Assembly: GCA_034189035.1 (NCBI GenBank)
Contig: JAXHVA010000128.1
Location: 1 to 10,661, forward strand
DNA from: JAUXFK01 sp034189035
GTDB lineage: Bacteria > Desulfobacterota > UBA8473
Direction: 5' to 3'
DNA: 10,661 nt
Made by a program: the position numbers and the translations under genes. The notes below the pieces were generated by a model, which did no database searches, was not told the origin of the DNA, and worked only from the letters and a program-made list of their open reading frames with translations. Shown here piece by piece: positions 6,328 through 10,661 of the stretch (its first letter is position 1; every line of letters begins with the position of its first letter).

Positions 6328-7119
6328 ATGGAAGAAAAAAACGATTCAAGGAGGCTTATAAGCGGCCGGCCAAAGACTCTTTTGGCTGTTGGATCACCCC
6401 TTTGTGCAGGCTGCCAGCATGGCATAATATCACGCATAATCGGTGAAGTACTAGATGAGTTGGATATTATCGGAGAAACTATAGGTATAGGGGGGGTGGG
6501 GTGTCATGCGATGTCGATGTTCACCATGAACATCGACTTTGTACAGGCACTACATGGAAGAGCCCCAGCTGTAGGTACGGGAGTAAAACGGGGAATGGAT
6601 GGGAAGGCAATAGTCTTTAGCATACAAGGCGATGGAGACTTGGCAGCGATTGGTATAGGTGATTTAATTAATGCCACTGTTCGTGGTGAAAAATTGACCA
6701 CTCTATTCTTTAACAATTGTGGTTATGGTACAACAGGCGGACAGATGGCCCCTACTACCTTAATAGGACAAGTTACAACCACAACGCCTAATGGAAGAAC
6801 CCCCTCTGCTGGCGGATTCCCAATCCATGTTGCCGAATTAATGGCTAGTTTGCCTGGTGTCGCTTATTCAGCACGCTGTGCTGTAAATACCCTGGCTCAG
6901 TTTAAACGAACAAAAAAGGCTATAAAAACCGCTTTTAAAAAACAGATAAACGGCATCGGCTATACATTTGTAGAGATACTATCAGTATGTCCTCCTATAC
7001 TCAAAATGAACCCTCTAAAGGCCAGGGAATGGTTTGAGAAACACATGATCGCTGAGTACCCTATCGGCGAATTTAAAAATGTTGATCAATTAGAGGTTCA
7101 TTATACAGTCGATGCATAA
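6328..7119 (+). CDS. 2-oxoacid:ferredoxin oxidoreductase, beta (TPP-binding) subunit
   Basis: The beta subunit binds thiamine pyrophosphate and one [4Fe-4S] cluster and catalyses decarboxylation of a 2-oxoacid, passing electrons to ferredoxin. In the 263 residues the TPP motif GDGD (101-104) is followed by NN at 129-130 in FFNNCGYGTTGGQMAPTT. Cluster cysteines expected from the family are C26 and C29 (CAGC), C59 (GVGCH) and a C-terminal one, probably C221 (SVCPP). The length is normal for the separate-subunit enzymes. The GYGxTGGQMAPTT block resembles branched-chain 2-oxoacid (VOR-type) enzymes, but substrate cannot be decided. A strong GGGAGGTGA lies ahead of the ATG. It is the first gene of the operon, which is unusual, since the beta gene normally follows alpha. 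The ferredoxin-like gene starts 37 bp later. Confidence 0.9.
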   Translation: MEEKNDSRRLISGRPKTLLAVGSPLCAGCQHGIISRIIGEVLDELDIIGETIGIGGVGCHAMSMFTMNIDFVQALHGRAPAVGTGVKRGMDGKAIVFSIQGDGDLAAIGIGDLINATVRGEKLTTLFFNNCGYGTTGGQMAPTTLIGQVTTTTPNGRTPSAGGFPIHVAELMASLPGVAYSARCAVNTLAQFKRTKKAIKTAFKKQINGIGYTFVEILSVCPPILKMNPLKAREWFEKHMIAEYPIGEFKNVDQLEVHYTVDA

Positions 7120-7156
7120 TAGAAAAGAGAAAAAAGATAAATAGGATGAGGGAGAT

Positions 7157-7384
7157 ATGGAAAATAAAAAGAAGATAATAGAAATTGAAATCAATAAAGA
7201 ATTCTGTAAAGGGTGTTCATATTGCATTGAATCATGTCCTAAGGAATGTTTAGCTATGGGAACAGAGATAAATAGCACTGGGTATGGCTTCCCTGTTATA
7301 ATAAACCAGGATGACTGTACCGGATGCGGCTCCTGTAGCTGTCTTTGCCCTGAGATAGCCATCGAGGTATACGAAGTAATCTAA
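7157..7384 (+). CDS. 2-oxoacid:ferredoxin oxidoreductase, delta subunit (2[4Fe-4S] ferredoxin-like)
   Basis: This 75-residue protein carries two CxxCxxCxxxCP motifs, at C17-C20-C23-C27 and C54-C57-C60-C64, each expected to contribute to two [4Fe-4S] clusters. It would relay electrons from the catalytic cluster of the beta subunit to external ferredoxin. C31 and C62 are extra cysteines. The GYGFPVIINQDDCTGC spacer between the two motifs matches the delta subunits of VOR/KOR-type enzymes rather than free ferredoxins. The GAGG ribosome-binding site is about 5 bases before the ATG. It sits between the beta and alpha genes, 65 bp before alpha, so it is very likely a subunit and not an independent ferredoxin. 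Confidence 0.9.
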   Translation: MENKKKIIEIEINKEFCKGCSYCIESCPKECLAMGTEINSTGYGFPVIINQDDCTGCGSCSCLCPEIAIEVYEVI

Positions 7385-7458
7385 GCCTTTTACTCTTATA
7401 TGGCAGATATGCAAATGAATGAAGATGAGTTTTCCCAAATATATAGGAGATGATAATT

Positions 7459-8529
7459 ATGGTCGAAAAGGTTTTAATCAGCGGAAATGAAGCAATTGGA
7501 TATGGTGCTGTCTATGCAGATTGCACCCACTACTTCGGGTATCCCATAACACCGCAGAATGAGTTGATAGAATTTATGGCAAGAGAATTCCCGAAATTGG
7601 GAAGGACCTTTGTCCAAGCTGAGAGTGAATTCTCTTCTATTAATATGGTCTGTGGTGCTGCCGCCACAGGTGTAAGGGCCATGACATCAACCGCTAGTAC
7701 TGCATTTAGTCTTATGCAAGAGGGTATTTCTGGAATCGCGGCTATGGAATTGCCCTGTGTTATTGTCGATGTCCAACGCGGAGGCCCTGGGGCAGGCAGT
7801 ACGCAGCATTCCCAAATGGATTACCTCCTAGCAACCCGAGGCGCTCATGGTGGGTATAAGAATGTTGTTTTGGCTCCATATTCGGTTCAAGAGGCATTTG
7901 AGCTTATCCAGTTGGGATTCTACCTGGCTGATAAATATCGAATCCATGTCATTCTTTTGAGTGATGGGATACTGGGCCAGATGTATGAGAGTGTTGAACT
8001 CAAAAAAACAGAATTTCCTCCTTTACCAGAAAAAGATTGGGCAGTAAGAGGATCTGCAACCCACAACTATATGCGGAGCTTCATCCATAATTCACCGGGC
8101 ATAATAGGCTCATACTATGATTATATGAGTCGACAACAGGAAAAGTACAACCGGATAAAAGAAAATGAAGTGAGGTATAAGACCTATGAAATAGAAGACG
8201 CAGATATCGTTTTAGTGTCGTATGGTTCAACTGCAAGAGTTACCCTGGAGGCGATGTATCGAGCACGTAATGAGGGAATTAAAGCAGGATTTATTCGACC
8301 GATAACCCTTTGGCCTTTTCCACGCAAGGCGATAAATGAGATAGCAGACAGAGCCAAGAAATTCTTAGTAGTTGAGGACTGTATGGGACAGATGATCGAA
8401 GATGTAGAGCTGGCAGTTCTTGGAAAGGCCCATATCGAGCTCCTTGGGTCTCTCGATCGTAACCTCCCGACAGGGAGCGGTATGATCCTTTCGAAAAAGG
8501 TCTTAGAAAAGATTAAGAGTTTCTTATAA
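7459..8529 (+). CDS. vorB: 2-oxoacid:ferredoxin oxidoreductase, alpha subunit (VorB-like)
   Basis: The alpha subunit supplies the pyrimidine-binding half of the TPP site and the transketolase C-terminal-like domain. From the ATG at 7459 it has 356 residues. Motifs include GYPITPQNE (27-35), the A-E-S-E-F block around E55-E57, QRGGPGAG...SQMDY (106-122), SDGILGQM (168-175), and the C-terminal domain with SYGSTAR (254-260) and RPITLWPFP (280-288). The RGGPGxGxxxxSQxDY pattern and the GGY/KNVVLAP region are what I associate with VOR-type (3-methyl-2-oxobutanoate) alpha subunits; 2-oxoglutarate enzymes usually differ here. An upstream ATG at 7450 would add three residues, but it abuts AGGAG with no spacing, whereas the ATG at 7459 is 9 bases away, so the latter is preferred. 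The gamma gene follows after 47 bp. Confidence 0.9.
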   Translation: MVEKVLISGNEAIGYGAVYADCTHYFGYPITPQNELIEFMAREFPKLGRTFVQAESEFSSINMVCGAAATGVRAMTSTASTAFSLMQEGISGIAAMELPCVIVDVQRGGPGAGSTQHSQMDYLLATRGAHGGYKNVVLAPYSVQEAFELIQLGFYLADKYRIHVILLSDGILGQMYESVELKKTEFPPLPEKDWAVRGSATHNYMRSFIHNSPGIIGSYYDYMSRQQEKYNRIKENEVRYKTYEIEDADIVLVSYGSTARVTLEAMYRARNEGIKAGFIRPITLWPFPRKAINEIADRAKKFLVVEDCMGQMIEDVELAVLGKAHIELLGSLDRNLPTGSGMILSKKVLEKIKSFL

Positions 8530-8576
8530 GTCAATAAACCTTTATATAAATAATAGACTCTTAAAGAGGGATTACT

Positions 8577-9131
8577 ATGGATAAAGAAAAAGACAATACA
8601 TACAATGTAGCAATTGCAGGTATGGGGGGACAAGGGGTATTGACTATTGGACTCTTAATTGCCAGAGCTGGGCTTAAAAAGTATAGTCATGCAAGCTGGT
8701 TTCCAACTTATGAGACGTGGCAGCGAGGAGGAAGGGTGTTTTGTGGAGTTGTACTCTCTGATAGAGAAGTCATATCACCCATTATTTCAGAGCCAGAGAG
8801 TTTAATCGTATTTGATGAACCTGCTTTAGATCTCTATGTGGACAGTTTAATAGCTGATGGTCTTTTGGTTTTAAATGGCTCAATGATTAGCCGGGATTTA
8901 ACGAGGAAGGATATAAAGATTATATCTATCCCTGCAACAGAGCTGGCAAAAGAGATGGGTGCTGTCCAGGTTTCAAATCTTATCTTGCTGGGAACGTACC
9001 TTAAAGCAACGAATCTCATCCCAATAGATATAATTGAGAAGACATTGGAAGATACTCTTATAAAAGAAAAAAAAGACAAATTTATAGATCTAAATAAAAC
9101 GGCATTAAAATACGGATATGAACAAATATGA
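8577..9131 (+). CDS. 2-oxoacid:ferredoxin oxidoreductase, gamma subunit
   Basis: The gamma subunit of 184 residues forms the domain thought to bind CoA in this enzyme class. It begins with the family signature GMGGQG at 15-20, followed by SWFPTYETWQRGG at 40-52 in the place where most gamma subunits have a YGPEMRGG-like block. The RGG is kept, but ETWQ replaces the usual PEM. The C-terminal part has the KEMGAVQVSNLILLGTYL helix region typical of the family. A GAGGG lies 6 bases before the ATG. It completes a four-gene set and probably ends the operon; no strong terminator is seen in the following 241 bp. Confidence 0.9.
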   Translation: MDKEKDNTYNVAIAGMGGQGVLTIGLLIARAGLKKYSHASWFPTYETWQRGGRVFCGVVLSDREVISPIISEPESLIVFDEPALDLYVDSLIADGLLVLNGSMISRDLTRKDIKIISIPATELAKEMGAVQVSNLILLGTYLKATNLIPIDIIEKTLEDTLIKEKKDKFIDLNKTALKYGYEQI

Positions 9132-9372
9132 AGATCTTTATTAACCTTAAAGTTACTTCATTAAAATAGCTATTTCTTTTTTAAAAGATGATAAATATTA
9201 ACTACCTTAGAGTAACTATGCCTGCCCTGTGAAACCCCTATACGTCATCATAAAGAGAAGTTTCAAGGGAAAAGCATTCCTCAGAAAACCATACATAGAT
9301 TAATTAAGCAAAACTGTATTTCTTGATGAGTATAAATTAAGGCGTTGAGTTGAAAGGAGAGAACCAAATACT
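9132..9372 (+). other. Intergenic region between the gamma subunit and the hydrolase gene
   Basis: The 241 bp hold no gene. Visible features are an imperfect direct repeat (CCTTAAAGTTACT at 9145-9157 and CCTTAGAGTAACT at 9205-9217, 11 of 13 identical, offset exactly 60 bp), which also gives the inverted pair AGTTACT/AGTAACT, and a perfect 12-bp palindrome, AAATAGCTATTT, at 9164-9175. None is a classic GC-rich terminator followed by T's. A TATAAA at 9331-9336 might serve as a -10 for the hydrolase gene, but no fitting -35 was found. Whether the hydrolase is co-transcribed with the oxidoreductase is therefore open. Confidence 0.45.
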
Positions 9373-10359
9373 ATGAATATTGAAAACATCAAAGGTCTGC
9401 ATATGATTAAAGTTCCAAGTCCGTGGTCACCTCCAGGTCCATGTAACTGTTACCTTTTAGAAGATAAGAATCTTACCCTTATAGATACAGGCCCATATTC
9501 AAATAAGTCTTTAGAATACCTTATTAAAAAGCTGGGAAAGATCGGTTATTCCCTCAAGGATATAAAGAAGATTATTATTACTCATGGTCATGCAGACCAC
9601 TTCGGCTTGGCATCAATTATACAAAGAGCATCCAACGCGGATGTTATGGCACATAAAAGAGAGGTATCCAGAATTGAAGACCCATTAAATTCTTTGGATT
9701 TCAGACTTAATTGGGTGCTAGAATTCTTGAAAAGTTATGGTAGTCCCCCTTCAATCCTGGAGGAAATAAAAAAGAGTTTTAGTGATGGAGTCAAATTTTC
9801 GAAATCAGTTAAGATAACCAAGCCGTTAGAACATGGCGACAAGTTGGATCTAAAGAAATTCGACATTGAGATCATTCACAGCCCTGGTCATACTATAGGG
9901 ATGATATGTTTATACGACAGAAAGAATAAGCTATTGTTTTCAGGAGATCATATCATTGAACACATTACGCCAGTGCCTTTTTTGCAACCTAATGATAATG
10001 GTTCAAATGAAAGATTCGAGAGCCTTTCTCATTACCTAAATTCCCTTAAAATGATCAGAGAATTAGATGTTGACTATGTTCTCCCAGCCCATGGGAGTAC
10101 TTTTACCGATTTGAAAAACTGGATTGATGATGTTTTTAAATTCCATGAAATCAGGAAAACGGATATGGCAAAGATTATTGCGGATGGAGAAAAATCCGCT
10201 TACGAGGTATGCACAGAATATTTCAACGAATTATCTGGATACGATGTCATATGTGGGATTTCTGAGGTTGTTAACCATATCGACATGCTCAATCAAGAAG
10301 GAATACTCAATATAAGAAAGAAAAATAAAATATTCTACTATAGCATGAAGAGAAAATGA
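9373..10359 (+). CDS. Metallo-beta-lactamase-fold hydrolase with C-terminal winged-helix-like domain (LACTB2/glyoxalase-II-like)
   Basis: The 328-residue protein has the metallo-beta-lactamase signature THGHADHFG, giving metal ligands H71, H73, D75 and H76, with H173 (PGHTIG), D192 (SGDHI) and H240 (PAHGS) completing a dinuclear zinc site. The N-terminal NCYLL...LTLIDTG strand pair is typical of the fold. A C-terminal region of about 80 residues (from about 250) is predicted mainly helical and ends in short strands, like the winged-helix tail of LACTB2-like proteins. Substrates in this subgroup range from thioesters to RNA, so the reaction cannot be assigned. Lying after an acyl-CoA-forming enzyme, a thioesterase role is possible but only inferred. 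The AGGAG at 9355-9359 is 13 bases before the ATG, longer than usual; no better start is present before the conserved NCYLL strand. Confidence 0.85.
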   Translation: MNIENIKGLHMIKVPSPWSPPGPCNCYLLEDKNLTLIDTGPYSNKSLEYLIKKLGKIGYSLKDIKKIIITHGHADHFGLASIIQRASNADVMAHKREVSRIEDPLNSLDFRLNWVLEFLKSYGSPPSILEEIKKSFSDGVKFSKSVKITKPLEHGDKLDLKKFDIEIIHSPGHTIGMICLYDRKNKLLFSGDHIIEHITPVPFLQPNDNGSNERFESLSHYLNSLKMIRELDVDYVLPAHGSTFTDLKNWIDDVFKFHEIRKTDMAKIIADGEKSAYEVCTEYFNELSGYDVICGISEVVNHIDMLNQEGILNIRKKNKIFYYSMKRK

Positions 10360-10661
10360 TAATTAACTTATTGTGCGATATCTATTTGATGACTTTAATA
10401 TGATGAACTGGTCACTCTTTAAACATCTTTTCTTATCTCCAGCCCCACCCTGAAAAAACAAAATCGTCTCATCCCTTTTATTTCATTGTATATCAACATA
10501 TCGAAAGATACTTTTGACTTCCGCTGACCCTAATAAGTGTATTAACCAAATACATGTCAAACACAAAGCACCTGGCAAAAAAATAAGCGGCTAGTTTTTC
10601 TATAACCACAAGGAGAGAGTTATTATAGTTTTTGAGCCTTTTATAGAGTTTTAGTATTGGA
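10360..10661. other. Right-edge non-coding stretch
   Basis: These 302 bp contain no gene I can support. An AAGGAGAG at about 10610-10617 resembles a ribosome-binding site, but no ATG or GTG follows within the window. If a plus-strand gene starts here, it does so at or beyond the right edge. A weak promoter-like pair (TTGACT, then TGTATT about 18 bases later, near 10514-10543) precedes it. On the minus strand a frame stays open from the edge to a stop near 10494 (about 55 codons), but nothing in it is recognisable. Confidence 0.5.

Noticed and set aside
8184..8633. 149-codon open frame on the minus strand across the alpha and gamma subunit genes
   Set aside because: It lies opposite conserved coding sequence of two certain genes and shows no family motif.
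10494..10661. Minus-strand frame open from the right edge (about 55 codons)
   Set aside because: No recognisable motif and no visible start. It could be the end of a gene from the right, but there is nothing to support this.

Overview
The window reads as chromosomal DNA of an anaerobic bacterium, most likely a sulfate-reducing or syntrophic member of the Desulfobacterota. The reasons are a set of genes for the siroheme-dependent (alternative) heme pathway, a four-subunit ferredoxin-dependent 2-oxoacid oxidoreductase, clear Shine-Dalgarno sites and moderate-to-low GC. The alternative heme pathway also occurs in methanogenic archaea, but the Shine-Dalgarno sites, a lipid-exported-type signal peptide and sigma70-like promoter hexamers favour a bacterium. 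No genus can be named from the sequence alone.

Layout. (1) Positions 1-~141 hold the start of an insertion sequence running off the left edge: the first 13 codons of a probable IS5/IS1182-type transposase on the minus strand, with a hairpin-forming leader. (2) Positions 209-5535, all on the minus strand, form a compact operon read right to left: a small exported DUF2914-like protein, a fused uroporphyrinogen-III methyltransferase/synthase (CobA-HemD), the radical SAM enzyme AhbC, porphobilinogen synthase HemB, and the radical SAM enzyme AhbD. (3) Positions 5536-6327 are a 792-bp divergent intergenic region. At its exact middle it contains a nearly symmetric nested dyad that carries sigma70-like promoter hexamers on both strands; it also holds a 13-bp perfect inverted repeat with arms 147 bp apart. 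(4) Positions 6328-9131, plus strand, encode the four subunits of a 2-oxoacid:ferredoxin oxidoreductase in the unusual order beta, ferredoxin-like, alpha, gamma. (5) Positions 9373-10359, plus strand, encode a metallo-beta-lactamase-fold hydrolase. (6) The last 302 bp hold no gene I can support.

How the genes work together. HemB makes porphobilinogen from 5-aminolevulinate. The HemD half of the fusion closes the tetrapyrrole ring to uroporphyrinogen III and its CobA half methylates it to precorrin-2, the branch point to siroheme and cobalamin. After siroheme decarboxylation by AhbA/AhbB (not in this window), AhbC removes two acetate side chains to give Fe-coproporphyrin III and AhbD oxidatively decarboxylates two propionates to give heme b. 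HemA, HemL, HemC, SirC/chelatase and AhbA/AhbB must be encoded elsewhere. The divergent oxidoreductase would reversibly convert a 2-oxoacid plus CoA to acyl-CoA, CO2 and reduced ferredoxin; the alpha and beta subunit motifs look closest to the branched-chain (VOR) type, but the substrate cannot be fixed from sequence. Nothing in the window is a clearly new system. The items most worth a second look are the central symmetric promoter, the DUF2914 protein heading a heme operon, the subunit order of the oxidoreductase, and the spaced 13-bp inverted repeat.
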